This document shows, one piece after another, positions 31,781 to 40,545 of a DNA stretch of 43,064 nt (its first letter is position 1; every line of letters begins with the position of its first letter). The stretch covers positions 1 through 43,064 of the forward strand of contig JAOZHP010000062.1 of NCBI GenBank assembly GCA_026014815.1. Reading direction: 5' to 3'. This DNA comes from Candidatus Bathyarchaeota archaeon. GTDB lineage: Archaea > Thermoproteota > Bathyarchaeia > TCS64. Under the pieces are notes generated by a model that was not told where the DNA came from, made no database searches, and worked only from the letters and a program-made list of their open reading frames with translations. The translations under genes were made by a program, and so were the position numbers.

Positions 31781-32218
31781 TTAAAAGGGGGTGAAGTCGG
31801 AGTCCAGCAGCCTCAAAATGAATGCCTTTGTACTCCTCATCAAATCAACGCCATCAAGATTATCCAACGCCACCCAACGAGCGTCAGGAGCGTCACTTCT
31901 TGCCTTGACCTCACCCGAGACATACTCACAGAGATACTCGAACAAAACATAATGATACTTGACGCCACCTGATTCATCCTTTCTGATGGAGTTGAATAAC
32001 GTCAACAGCTTCACAGGCTTAACATGAACACTGGTCTCCTCCATAACCTCTCTGACGACGGCCTCTTCAAGAGTCTCCCCTAACTCGACAACGCCACCGG
32101 GGAGACCCCACTTACCAGCCGAGGGAAGATTGCCCCTCACACAGAGAAGTATCTTATCATCATGGATTACTGTAGCTGCAACCCCAGGTATGGGTCTGCC
32201 GGGATATTCTCTGCTCGT
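31781..32218 (-). CDS. Nudix hydrolase without a conventional start codon
   Basis: The Nudix box GGVVELGETLEEAVVREVMEETSV fits the Gx5Ex7REUxEExGU pattern, so a nucleoside-diphosphate-derivative hydrolase is likely. Family sequence begins REYPGRPIPGVAATVI well before the first GTG (32140), which lies inside the first strands. Between the korC stop TAG (32231-32233) and this region there is no ATG, GTG or TTG in frame. ACG at 32218, 9 bases after GGAG, is used here as a provisional start. The alternatives are start loss or readthrough from korC. Confidence 0.6.
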   Translation of the reverse strand, partial: TSREYPGRPIPGVAATVIHDDKILLCVRGNLPSAGKWGLPGGVVELGETLEEAVVREVMEETSVHVKPVKLLTLFNSIRKDESGGVKYHYVLFEYLCEYVSGEVKARSDAPDARWVALDNLDGVDLMRSTKAFILRLLDSDFTPF

Positions 32219-32230
32219 GGCACAGCACTC

Positions 32231-32767
32231 CTAGATTGAACCGTGACCCTCAGCGAGAGCCTTGAAGTTTATCTCCCTCATGCTGGGGCGCATGCTGGTC
32301 TCCACGGCCTCCTTCAGGTACTCAAGGTTCACCATGTCGCTACGTTTGGCTAACGCGCCCAGCATCACCATGTTGGCGACAATCTGGTTGCCAAGCCTCA
32401 AAGCGGTCTCCCGTGCAGGGATAGGGATTATCTCCACGTCTTCCCTAACAGCATCGACTCTTTCAAGAACGCTACTGTCCACTATGATCAATGAACCCGG
32501 CTTCGCGAGGGGCTGATACTTCTTGAATGCTGGAAGGCTGAGACATAGGAGTATGTCGCTTGTCTCGAACTGGAGGTCATTGATATCGGTGTCGCTGACC
32601 ATGATCTCACTTCGGCAGCTTCCGCCACGGGCCTCCGCGCCGTAGCTTCTGCCAAACATTACCTCGTAGCCCTTCCTGAAGAGGGCGGCGCTGAGGAAGC
32701 TGCCGGATGATACGACTCCTTGACCGCCTGTTCCGCTGATCAGTATGTTTTGCTTCATTTTATTCAC
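32231..32767 (-). CDS. korC: 2-oxoacid:ferredoxin oxidoreductase gamma subunit
   Basis: GTGGQGVVSSGSFLSAAL at the N-terminus and FGRSYGAEARGGSCRSEI are typical of the gamma subunit that binds the core. 178 aa is normal. Ends TAG. It completes the D-A-B-C set and its ATG overlaps the end of korB. Confidence 0.9.
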   Translation of the reverse strand: MNKMKQNILISGTGGQGVVSSGSFLSAALFRKGYEVMFGRSYGAEARGGSCRSEIMVSDTDINDLQFETSDILLCLSLPAFKKYQPLAKPGSLIIVDSSVLERVDAVREDVEIIPIPARETALRLGNQIVANMVMLGALAKRSDMVNLEYLKEAVETSMRPSMREINFKALAEGHGSI

Positions 32768-33770
32768 CCCTCGCTTTCTTGATTATCTCCTTTAAGCTAT
32801 CAGTGAACTCGGGTCTGGATTTCTTCTCGAAGAGACCCATCTCGATCTTGGATTCTTTGTGATCCGCCACGTAGGTCACTGAACTAAGTGCTTCAAGTTT
32901 CGCCTTGACGCTTTCAGGCTCTTCGTCCACTCTGACCACTTGCCCGAAACCAATATGATCAACCACACGTGCAGATATTCCGAGGCTCTCCACCTGTTTC
33001 AGTGTCTCTGAGACGTCTTCTTTGGGAACAGCGTAGACGTAGTCGCCCTTATCGGGTCTACCTCTAATGACTGTGCTCTCGCCAAACATATCCAGTATGC
33101 GTGGTGGTAGGCTCTGAAGGGTGCCTCGTAGGTTGAAGATGCGGCGTTGCTGAGTCGGGCACTGACTCAGGACCTCTATGAAGCTGAAGCCCTTGTGCTG
33201 TAATGCCTCCTTGATGCTTCTAGTTAGCTCCAAGACGTGGTATGTACTCCACTTGGCGACATAGCTTGCACCCGCCGCCTTAACAAGCTGTGTAATATCG
33301 AAGGGAAACTCAGGGTTACCATAAGGGCTAGTCACGGTGGTTTCTCCGTGTAAAGTAGTAGGTGCAATTTGGCCTCCCGTCATTGCGTAGCTCATGTTGT
33401 TCACCAAGATGACTTTGAGGTCGATGTTGCGACGTGCGGCATGGATGAGGTGATTGCCTCCTATCCCAGCTCCGTCACCGTCACCCGTGAAGACAACAGT
33501 AGTTAGGTCTGGGTTGTATGCCTTGGCGCCCGTAGCAAACGCGATGGCTCTGCCGTGGGTAGTGTGAAGAGTGTCCCCGTTGAAGTTGGGGCTCGGTATC
33601 CACGCTGTGCATCCGATTCCGCTGACAGCTAGTATCTTGTCTAGGTCTAAACCAAGGTCGTCGATGGCCCGTAGGAAGCAGTTGAGAATGATTCCTCCCC
33701 CACAGCCCGGACAGAACGCGCTTGGCTGGCTACGGACATACTTGTCACGGTAATAGAACAGGTTCTTCAC
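32760..33770 (-). CDS. korB: 2-oxoacid:ferredoxin oxidoreductase beta subunit (TPP-binding)
   Basis: Binds thiamine diphosphate and the proximal Fe-S centre. FCPGCGGGIILN (about 18) and GDGDGAGIGGNHLIHAARRN (about 95) with NNMSYAMTGGQ are characteristic of the KorB/PorB family. 336 aa is somewhat longer at the C-terminus than the minimal form (about 280), where PESVKAKLEALSSVTYV... forms an additional alpha/beta extension. A 2-oxoglutarate substrate is likely but pyruvate or branched-chain acids cannot be ruled out. Confidence 0.9.
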   Translation of the reverse strand: MKNLFYYRDKYVRSQPSAFCPGCGGGIILNCFLRAIDDLGLDLDKILAVSGIGCTAWIPSPNFNGDTLHTTHGRAIAFATGAKAYNPDLTTVVFTGDGDGAGIGGNHLIHAARRNIDLKVILVNNMSYAMTGGQIAPTTLHGETTVTSPYGNPEFPFDITQLVKAAGASYVAKWSTYHVLELTRSIKEALQHKGFSFIEVLSQCPTQQRRIFNLRGTLQSLPPRILDMFGESTVIRGRPDKGDYVYAVPKEDVSETLKQVESLGISARVVDHIGFGQVVRVDEEPESVKAKLEALSSVTYVADHKESKIEMGLFEKKSRPEFTDSLKEIIKKARGE

Positions 33771-34897
33771 TGTGCTTCCCTCCTTGTGACGTTGAGCACC
33801 TCACGTGCCAGCGGCAAGACTCCTCCCACCTTGGCTAGGCTCACCACCTTGGTTTTTCCACATACTGCTCGCTCTACCTCCTTGACGTACTTTCCGACGT
33901 TCATCTCCACAACGATTACAGCTTCAACCTGCTCCGCGAGGGCCTTGACCTCGGTCTCAGGGAAAGGCCATATGGTCCGGGGCCTGAATAGGCCAGCCTT
34001 GATGCCTTCACTGCGTGCCCGCTGAACAGCCTCGATGCTGGGACGGGCGGATGCGCCGAAACTGAGGACAGCTACCTTTGCGTCGTCCATATGCACTTTG
34101 TGGATGTCCCTGATCTGGGGCTCAGCGTTGAGAATCTTGTCCCTGATACGGTAAACGATCATCTGATGGTACTCTGGGCTGAAGTTACGCACACCATCAG
34201 GGCGGTGAGTGCTCCCAGTGACCAGAAGCTTGTGGCCCTCCCCGAAGGCGGGCATCTCAGGAACACCGCTAGGATCATCGGTACCCCACGGAGTAGCATC
34301 CATGCTTGTACTCTTCTTCCTGTTAACCACTTCCACCTTCTCGGGGACGATAAGCTTCTCCTCGATATGCCCGATGAGACCGTCACTCATGAGCATAACA
34401 GGCGTCCTGTAGGTCTCAGCCAGATTGAATGCTCGGACAGTGAGATCGAACATCTCCTGAACACTCCACGGGCTGATGGCGATTACCTCATAGTCCCCAT
34501 GAGCGCCATACTTGGCCTGATAAATGTCCTGCTGACCAGGACTAGTGCTCTGCCCCGTGCTGGGACCGCTCCTCTGAACGTTAACCAGCACCAACGGTGT
34601 CTCCGTCATGTGAGCGTACCCGATGTTCTCCATCATGAGGCTGTACCCTGGGCCACTCGTCGCTGTCATGGCTTTCGCTCCAGCCCAACTTGCACCGATA
34701 ACGCTGGCAATACTGGCTATCTCATCCTCCATTTGCAGGAAAACGCCGCCTGCCTTGGGTAGCTCAGCCGCGACGTGGTGGCTGATCTCGCTGGCAGGAG
34801 TTATGGGGTATCCCGCGAAGAATCTGCAGCCTGCCCTGATGGCTCCCTCGGCGCAGGCAACGTTCCCGAGAACTAGATGTCTTCCTGGTTTAAGCAT
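33767..34897 (-). CDS. korA: 2-oxoacid:ferredoxin oxidoreductase alpha subunit
   Basis: Catalytic alpha subunit; FFAGYPITPASEISHHVA, QMEDEIASIASVIGASWAG and TSGPGYSLMMENIGYA are typical. The GPSTGQSTSPGQQD segment matches the 2-oxoglutarate (KorA) group more than pyruvate oxidoreductases. 376 aa is normal. Overlaps korB by 4 bases and korD by 8 bases. Confidence 0.9.
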   Translation of the reverse strand: MLKPGRHLVLGNVACAEGAIRAGCRFFAGYPITPASEISHHVAAELPKAGGVFLQMEDEIASIASVIGASWAGAKAMTATSGPGYSLMMENIGYAHMTETPLVLVNVQRSGPSTGQSTSPGQQDIYQAKYGAHGDYEVIAISPWSVQEMFDLTVRAFNLAETYRTPVMLMSDGLIGHIEEKLIVPEKVEVVNRKKSTSMDATPWGTDDPSGVPEMPAFGEGHKLLVTGSTHRPDGVRNFSPEYHQMIVYRIRDKILNAEPQIRDIHKVHMDDAKVAVLSFGASARPSIEAVQRARSEGIKAGLFRPRTIWPFPETEVKALAEQVEAVIVVEMNVGKYVKEVERAVCGKTKVVSLAKVGGVLPLAREVLNVTRREAQ

Positions 34898-35141
34898 CCT
34901 TTATCTCCTCCACGTTTATCGCAAAGTCTGGGCAGTACCGTTCACACCATCTGCAGCCTATGCAATCCCCTTCCGCTACCGGCTTGACGCCGCCCAACGC
35001 GGTTTTTTTATCTGATTCTTTCAGAATCTTCCCTCCTCGATTTTCACAAACGTGTACGCATAGAAGGCAGCCCTTACACTGTTCCTCGTCTATGGTCACT
35101 CTGAACTTTTTAGCCGTGTCCAACACACCTCGCCGTGACAC
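34890..35141 (-). CDS. korD: 2-oxoacid:ferredoxin oxidoreductase delta subunit, two 4Fe-4S clusters
   Basis: 83-aa ferredoxin-like subunit with two CxxCxxCxxxC motifs: CKGCLLCVHVC and CIGCRWCERYCP. It passes electrons from the core to ferredoxin. First gene of the operon; minus-strand TATA-like TTTATACC at about 35183-35191 lies upstream. Confidence 0.92.
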   Translation of the reverse strand: MSRRGVLDTAKKFRVTIDEEQCKGCLLCVHVCENRGGKILKESDKKTALGGVKPVAEGDCIGCRWCERYCPDFAINVEEIKDA

Positions 35142-35249
35142 TGAATCGGATAACTATCAATCAGCGAGGATAAAACAATAAGGGTATAAAGAAATTTTTT
35201 CCGCCTTATACCAAGTAATTGAGACGACTACCAGAGAGTAGAAAGAAAG

Positions 35250-36200
35250 CTAGTAACCCAGTTTCCTCAAGACCAAGTTAGCCACACTACTATCCTGAAT
35301 AGCGATGCCGACGCTCTTGAACACCGTGACAGTGTCATCGGGTGTCCTTCCTTCCTTGGCTCCAGTCACAAGTTCCTTGAGCTCAGCATGAACATGATCC
35401 CAAGTTACCACACCCTCCTCGATGGGTATCAGAATGTCACCTGCCTCCAACCTTATGCCTTCCTCATCGTCGATGACAAACTTTGACTCCGCCACAGTGG
35501 CAGTGTCTAGCTCTCTCCAGTCAGGGTAGAAAGCCCCGATGGCGCTAACGTGCACCTTCTCCTTGAGCCACTCACGCTTGAGCACAGGCTTGGGGCTGGT
35601 TGTAGCAGTCAACACGATATCAGCGTCCTTGCACGCCTCCTCACCGGACTCCACAGCAATAACGGGTATGCCCAGCTTCCTTGTCATATCCTCAGCGAAC
35701 CGCTTCCGAGCCTCAAGGAAAAGATCGTAAACGTATACCTTCTCTATGTCCCTGACGGTGCATGCAGCCCAGGTCTGGGTCCTTCCCTGAACGCCTGCAC
35801 CGAAGATAGCCACAGTCTTTGCGTCCTCAGGAGCTAGGTACTTGGCCGCAACCCCCGTGATAGCGCCTGTACGCATCGCCGTGAGATACGTGGCATCCAT
35901 GAACGCCTTAATCATCCCTGTCTCAGGGTCGTTAACCACGATCCAAGCCACCGTTGTAGGCAGGCCTTTCTCAGGGTTATCAGGGTAGATGCTAATGATC
36001 TTGGTGGCCTGTGCGTTGCTCTCGGGTAGGTAGCTCGGCATGAAGCTAATGCTCCCGTTATATTTCGGTACCATAATGGTGCTACGGGCAGGCATCACAA
36101 CGTTTCCGCTGGCATACTCGTGGAAAGCTCCCTCGACTGCCTCGATCACCTCCTCCATTGTGAGAAGCTTGGCAACGTCGTTATCTGAAAGGAACAGCAT
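35250..36200 (-). CDS. Ornithine cyclodeaminase/mu-crystallin family, alanine dehydrogenase-like
   Basis: NAD-binding family member: VAIFGAGVQGRTQTWAACTV is the Rossmann motif, and VMPARSTIMVPKYNGSISFMPSYL and GSHPDWRELD-like (AIGAFYPDWRELD) segments are typical. Family members act as ornithine cyclodeaminase, archaeal alanine dehydrogenase or imine reductases; sequence does not decide. 316 aa is normal. Located upstream of korD on the same strand but separated by a promoter region. Confidence 0.82.
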   Translation of the reverse strand: MLFLSDNDVAKLLTMEEVIEAVEGAFHEYASGNVVMPARSTIMVPKYNGSISFMPSYLPESNAQATKIISIYPDNPEKGLPTTVAWIVVNDPETGMIKAFMDATYLTAMRTGAITGVAAKYLAPEDAKTVAIFGAGVQGRTQTWAACTVRDIEKVYVYDLFLEARKRFAEDMTRKLGIPVIAVESGEEACKDADIVLTATTSPKPVLKREWLKEKVHVSAIGAFYPDWRELDTATVAESKFVIDDEEGIRLEAGDILIPIEEGVVTWDHVHAELKELVTGAKEGRTPDDTVTVFKSVGIAIQDSSVANLVLRKLGY

Positions 36201-36354
36201 AAGAATCCTGTTTTTATCAACCTTTTATCAGTTTAAGGTTTTGGACTCATCTAACCATTGATTACTTCAAGGTAGTCTTTCATACACTCAACTCTAATCA
36301 AAAAAACGAGTAAATTGCTCCTAATACACAGAAACATCTATACCCAGATCGTTA

Positions 36355-36362
36355 GTTATATA
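36355..36362 (+). promoter_or_regulatory. TATA box of sepF
   Basis: TTATATAC ends 26 bases before ATG 36388, the spacing expected for a leaderless archaeal transcript. It supports ATG 36388 rather than TTG 36379 as the sepF start. Confidence 0.5.
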
Positions 36363-36387
36363 CGTATAGCATCAAGGATTGAATCAG

Positions 36388-36699
36388 ATGAGTGGCTTGC
36401 TCGACAGACTGGTAGGTAAAAATGGAGAAGAAAGAGACCTACAGACAGCCCGTTACATAAAGGCAATACCCCTCAGAGCCTACGAGGACATAGACATCAT
36501 AAAGGCAGAGGTACGAGCAGGAAACATAGTCATCTGCAACGTAGCTCCTCTCGCGAAACACAACATCGAGGACGTCAAAAGAGGCATAAACGAACTCAAC
36601 GAGTACGCCCAAGTCATCGAAGGCGACATCGCCAGACTTGGCGAGGAAAGAGTAATAATAACTCCAAAGACCATCCGCATCTGGCGAGCAAAAGACTAG
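36388..36699 (+). CDS. sepF: Cell division protein SepF
   Basis: Anchors FtsZ to the membrane at the division site. KYIKAIPLRAYEDIDIIKAEV-like beta-alpha-beta core (residues about 22-45), then a helix and VIEGDIARLGEERVIITP is the SepF (DUF552) fold. At 103 aa it has the usual archaeal length with a short N-terminal amphipathic helix (MSGLLDRLVGK). The gene stands between OCD and aCPSF1, convergent with the latter. FtsZ is not in the window. Confidence 0.88.
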   Translation: MSGLLDRLVGKNGEERDLQTARYIKAIPLRAYEDIDIIKAEVRAGNIVICNVAPLAKHNIEDVKRGINELNEYAQVIEGDIARLGEERVIITPKTIRIWRAKD

Positions 36700-36706
36700 A
36701 AAATTA

Positions 36707-38620
36707 TTATGCTAGGCTGAATGTATCCAGCAACCTAGGCGAGTAACCTCTTACGCCACGCAGCTTACTCACCGAACGAGCAAAATTCTCCGTTTTAGAC
36801 TCCTCACCGTGAACAACGAACACACGCTTCGGTTGAGGCCTGAGACGCCTCACATAATTCATGAGCTGACGCCTATCGCTGTGACCGCTGAAGCCCTGCA
36901 CAGTGTGCGTGCTCATATCGATGTTGATGATCTTCAACTTGCCGTCCTGGTTATAGAGCTGTGCTGAACTCATGCCTGACTGCACTCGCTGACCCCGAGT
37001 CCCTGCGACTTGGTAGCTGACGAAGATGATGCCGTTCTCGTCGTAACTGGCGAGCCGCCTGAAGTACTCGAGCACTGGACCGCCCTCCATCATACCGGCG
37101 GTGGCCATGATTATGCAAGGGCCACCCTCAACGATCTCGTCACGCATGTCATGCTGCTTTACGACCGTGAAGTAGTCGCTTTGGAAGGGATTCATTCCCT
37201 CCTTCAGTATCTGGTCACGGACCTCATGGCTCAGATATGTAGGATAAGCAGTGTGGATTCCAGTAGCCTCACTGATCATGCCCTCGATATACACTGGGGC
37301 CTCCAACAGGTCACCGCTGTTCATGTATTTGTTGATTACCATCAGTATCTCCTGAGCCCTGCCAACGGCCGGCACAGGGATCAACACCTTGCCCTTCTTC
37401 AGTATTCGATTGCAGATATCAACGAACATGGCCTCCGTCTCCTCACGACTTGGAGTCATGTTGTCTGGTCCACCATACGTGCTCTCCATAATGAGAGTCT
37501 CAACACGGGGGAAGTAACTAGATGCTGGCTGCAGTAACGCTGTTCGACCATACTTGAAGTCTCCCGTATAGACGATGTTGTGAAGCCCCTTTCCGATGTG
37601 CAGATGGACAATGCTGCTGCCCAGAATGTGACCGGCGTTATGAAGTGTTAACCTGATGTCAGGTGACACATCCGTCACCTCGCCGTAGCCCAGTGGAATA
37701 GTGTGAAGAATAAGTTCAAAGATATCCTCGGGGCTGTAAGGTGGAACCCTGCCCTCCTTCATCGTGACATCGATGTAGTCGCTTTGAAGAAGCGTCATAA
37801 CGCTTGCGGTGGGTTCACTGCAGTAAACAGGGCCATTATACCCATACTTGTAGAGGTACGGCAGGAATCCACAGTGGTCAAGGTGGGCGTGAGTTATCAC
37901 TACTGCGTCAAGGCGGCTCAGGTCAAACTCCTCGACATCTATCCGTGGATAAGTGTTGACGGCTCCTCTTCCACCGGGGTTAACTCCACAGTCCATCAAG
38001 ATCTCGCTCTCACGAGTCTTCACTAAGATTGCTGACCGCCCTACCTGTCGGCTGCTTCCAAGAAATGTGACCCTAACATCGCCTGTCTGCTGGTGACTGG
38101 GCCTGAAGATGGCTTCACCGGTCTCTCGGAGTACACGCTCCCTTTCCTTGCTCTTACTGTAGAGGTATCCTCTAATCTGTTTGATGGTCATGGATGGAAT
38201 GGGTGGTGAACGTACAAAGTTTGGGCTCCAGTGAGTCTTTTTTACAATATCCAGCACATTTGAACCGCTTTTCCCTATAGCAATCCCAAGTTTCTCTACT
38301 TCTAATACAACTTCTCCCAACGCAGGGTCAAAATAGGTTTGAACCAGACCGGCTTCGCTTAGGATATCCTTGATAATGGTTTCTGATTGCATCTCTCCGA
38401 GGCGGACACTTGGGTCACTGCGTATCACGATGCGTTTCTTGATGATGCCAGCTATCTCGCCTACAATCCGGTTATTTTCCTGCAATATCTCAGGTTTCTG
38501 ACAGTAGATGGCGAGCCTCGGGCCCTCGAACTCGATACGCGTGATCCCTACCGCTACTGGGATCTTGTCTAGTATTGCTTGCCTAATCTCCTTGTATGAT
38601 AAACCCTGAGATTTGTCCAT
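36707..38620 (-). CDS. Transcription-termination/RNA-processing beta-CASP nuclease aCPSF1 (FttA)
   Basis: KH-domain-containing metallo-beta-lactamase/beta-CASP ribonuclease, the archaeal 3'-end factor FttA that mediates termination. N-terminal KH domains (KIPVAVGITRIEFEG... and VEKLGIAIGKSGSNVLDIV) precede the lactamase core with THAHLDHCGF (metal ligands), NAGHILGSS and the beta-CASP HSDRR-type end GFSGHSDRR. 637 aa is the usual length. Convergent with sepF and followed by psmB on the same strand. Confidence 0.92.
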   Translation of the reverse strand: MDKSQGLSYKEIRQAILDKIPVAVGITRIEFEGPRLAIYCQKPEILQENNRIVGEIAGIIKKRIVIRSDPSVRLGEMQSETIIKDILSEAGLVQTYFDPALGEVVLEVEKLGIAIGKSGSNVLDIVKKTHWSPNFVRSPPIPSMTIKQIRGYLYSKSKERERVLRETGEAIFRPSHQQTGDVRVTFLGSSRQVGRSAILVKTRESEILMDCGVNPGGRGAVNTYPRIDVEEFDLSRLDAVVITHAHLDHCGFLPYLYKYGYNGPVYCSEPTASVMTLLQSDYIDVTMKEGRVPPYSPEDIFELILHTIPLGYGEVTDVSPDIRLTLHNAGHILGSSIVHLHIGKGLHNIVYTGDFKYGRTALLQPASSYFPRVETLIMESTYGGPDNMTPSREETEAMFVDICNRILKKGKVLIPVPAVGRAQEILMVINKYMNSGDLLEAPVYIEGMISEATGIHTAYPTYLSHEVRDQILKEGMNPFQSDYFTVVKQHDMRDEIVEGGPCIIMATAGMMEGGPVLEYFRRLASYDENGIIFVSYQVAGTRGQRVQSGMSSAQLYNQDGKLKIINIDMSTHTVQGFSGHSDRRQLMNYVRRLRPQPKRVFVVHGEESKTENFARSVSKLRGVRGYSPRLLDTFSLA

Positions 38621-38632
38621 CAGTTATCGAAC

Positions 38633-39265
38633 TCAATTATTAAGTAAAGCCTGCTTCTCCTCAACAGACAGCTCCCTGAAGCCATCTTTGTTGATCACTG
38701 CGACGTCAAAGCTGTCGCCGCTAGCAACATCTCGCTTCATGGCAGAGTCAACTGCTCTCACTACTACCGGGAGCATATCTTTGACAGTGCTGTTCTCCTT
38801 GAACTGTGCCTCTAGGACACCATACGCGTATGGTGAACCGGAGCCAGTGGATACCATGAATTCCTCAACTAGGCTACCATAGGGATCTAAGTTGAATACA
38901 TGGGGTCCTGTCTCGTCGTATCCACCGACAAGCGCCTGCATAGGCAGAGGTGCTCCCACTTCCCTGTTCTGGAAAAGCAAGTTGGAAACTAGCCGTGCTG
39001 CGGATTGAACTGGAATCGGCCTGTGTTTCTCTAGCTCGTAGAGACGTGAGTTGATCTTCAATATCTCGACCACTCTTTGGGCCACGGCTACGCCTCCTGC
39101 GATAGTCATGGCTAGGTTATCAGTGATCTGGTAGACCTTCTTAGCGCGCTTACTTGCGACATAGTTACCCATGGTTGCACGTGTATCCGTTCCGAGTATG
39201 ACGCCATCATTACACACGACGCCTACCGTCGTTGTGCCTTTAAGTATCCCTGTTTCGTTTGACAT
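38633..39265 (-). CDS. psmB: 20S proteasome beta subunit
   Basis: Catalytic subunit. The start is set at ATG 39265 (MSNETGILKG), a ten-residue propeptide followed by TTTVG. Counting from mature Thr1, Asp17 and Lys33 are both present, so the N-terminal threonine site is intact. YAYGVLEAQF and SGDSFDVAVI are typical. The upstream extension of the frame (hydrophobic, from 39370) is unlikely to be translated. Confidence 0.94.
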   Translation of the reverse strand: MSNETGILKGTTTVGVVCNDGVILGTDTRATMGNYVASKRAKKVYQITDNLAMTIAGGVAVAQRVVEILKINSRLYELEKHRPIPVQSAARLVSNLLFQNREVGAPLPMQALVGGYDETGPHVFNLDPYGSLVEEFMVSTGSGSPYAYGVLEAQFKENSTVKDMLPVVVRAVDSAMKRDVASGDSFDVAVINKDGFRELSVEEKQALLNN

Positions 39266-39426
39266 AGAGATTCTCCTAAACAAATGGTTAAAGAGAGGTA
39301 TCCTAGAAAGGAAGACCAAGTATCTTAAAAACATGACCTTTTTAAAAAAGGTTTCCAAAAAGGCAAACAATTATGTATATCCCAACGTGATTAAAACTCC
39401 AACCGTATAAAGGGCAGTAAATAGTA

Positions 39427-40494
39427 TTGACAAAAACAAATCGAATAAACGCGGTTCATCGAATCGACCTACCAAGAATAGTGCAAGTAGGAGAGTCAAT
39501 ACTAGACAAATTATGCGACATATGTGATGAACTCGGATTCATCAGGGCTCTAATCGTCACGGGTGAAACAACATACAAGGTAGCGGGAAGCACGGCTCAG
39601 GAACTGCTCCTAGACAGCGGTACACACACCGACTGCATCTTCGTAAAGGATGCAACCATGGATACCGTTGAACGAGTGAAGACCAAAGTTAAGAAAGATG
39701 ACGTAGATGTTGTTCTGGGCATAGGTGGAGGAAGAAATATTGATGTCGCCAAACTTGCCGCATCTGAAACAAGTCGATTCTTCATAAGCGTACCGACCGT
39801 TGCAAGCCACGACGGCATCGCAAGCAGCCTAGCTTCAGTGAAAGGCATGGGAAGACCCTACACTGCAAGAGCATCCTCACCCATAGCTGTGGTCATGGAC
39901 AGTAAGATCATAGCAGAGTCACCTTACAGGTACACTGCGTCAGGTTGCGGGGACATAATCTGCAAGGCCACCGAGGTAAGAGACTGGTGGCTCGCTCACA
40001 AAGAAAACGACGACTATTACGGAGGATACGCAGGCAGCCTCAGTCTGATGAGCAGCGAACACGTGATGAAGAGCGCCGACCTTATCAAGGAGCGAACTCA
40101 AGAAGGCATAAGGACTGTGCTCGAAGCATTGGTCAGTCTTGGCGTTGCCATGAGTATTGCGGGAAGCAGTAGACCTAGTAGCGGTTCTGCACATCTTTTC
40201 AGCCATGCCCTTGATATGATCGCTGAGAAACCTGCACTCCACGGAGAACAGTGTGGGGTAGGGGGAATAATGATGGCGAAGCTTCATGGATTAAAATGGA
40301 AGGAGATCAAGGGAAGCCTTGGCATTATTGGGGCGCCTACTACCGCTGAGGAGCTTGGGATAGACGCCGATACCATCATTAAAGCCTTGACAATGGCACA
40401 GTCTATCAGGCCGGAGAGGTACACAATTCTCAGCAAGATAAAACTGGACGAGAAAAAAGCCAAAGAACTTGCAGAGTCAACGGAAGTAATCTAG
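39427..40494 (+). CDS. egsA: sn-Glycerol-1-phosphate dehydrogenase (AraM/EgsA)
   Basis: Makes sn-glycerol-1-phosphate, the backbone of archaeal ether lipids, from dihydroxyacetone phosphate. VDVVLGIGGGRNIDVAK is the NAD(P)-binding segment; zinc ligands are Asp in ASGCGDIICK, His in LFSHALDM and His in ALHGEQCGVG. 355 aa is normal. TTG start at 39427. Strong evidence for archaeal-type lipids. Confidence 0.93.
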   Translation: MTKTNRINAVHRIDLPRIVQVGESILDKLCDICDELGFIRALIVTGETTYKVAGSTAQELLLDSGTHTDCIFVKDATMDTVERVKTKVKKDDVDVVLGIGGGRNIDVAKLAASETSRFFISVPTVASHDGIASSLASVKGMGRPYTARASSPIAVVMDSKIIAESPYRYTASGCGDIICKATEVRDWWLAHKENDDYYGGYAGSLSLMSSEHVMKSADLIKERTQEGIRTVLEALVSLGVAMSIAGSSRPSSGSAHLFSHALDMIAEKPALHGEQCGVGGIMMAKLHGLKWKEIKGSLGIIGAPTTAEELGIDADTIIKALTMAQSIRPERYTILSKIKLDEKKAKELAESTEVI

Positions 40495-40545
40495 TTTTAG
40501 GTTGTAGAAATCCCGTAGCAATAGTTTGAAAAAGAAGATAAAAAA

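Noticed and set aside
34091-34762. 223-aa open frame on the plus strand
   Set aside because: It is antisense to korA, whose motifs are unambiguous, and has no recognisable protein pattern.
37010-37537. 175-aa open frame on the plus strand
   Set aside because: Antisense to the aCPSF1 nuclease, His/Leu-rich with no family features; a shadow of the real gene.
39266-39370. Hydrophobic N-terminal extension of the proteasome beta subunit
   Set aside because: The normal short propeptide begins at ATG 39265; a membrane-like leader is not expected for this subunit.
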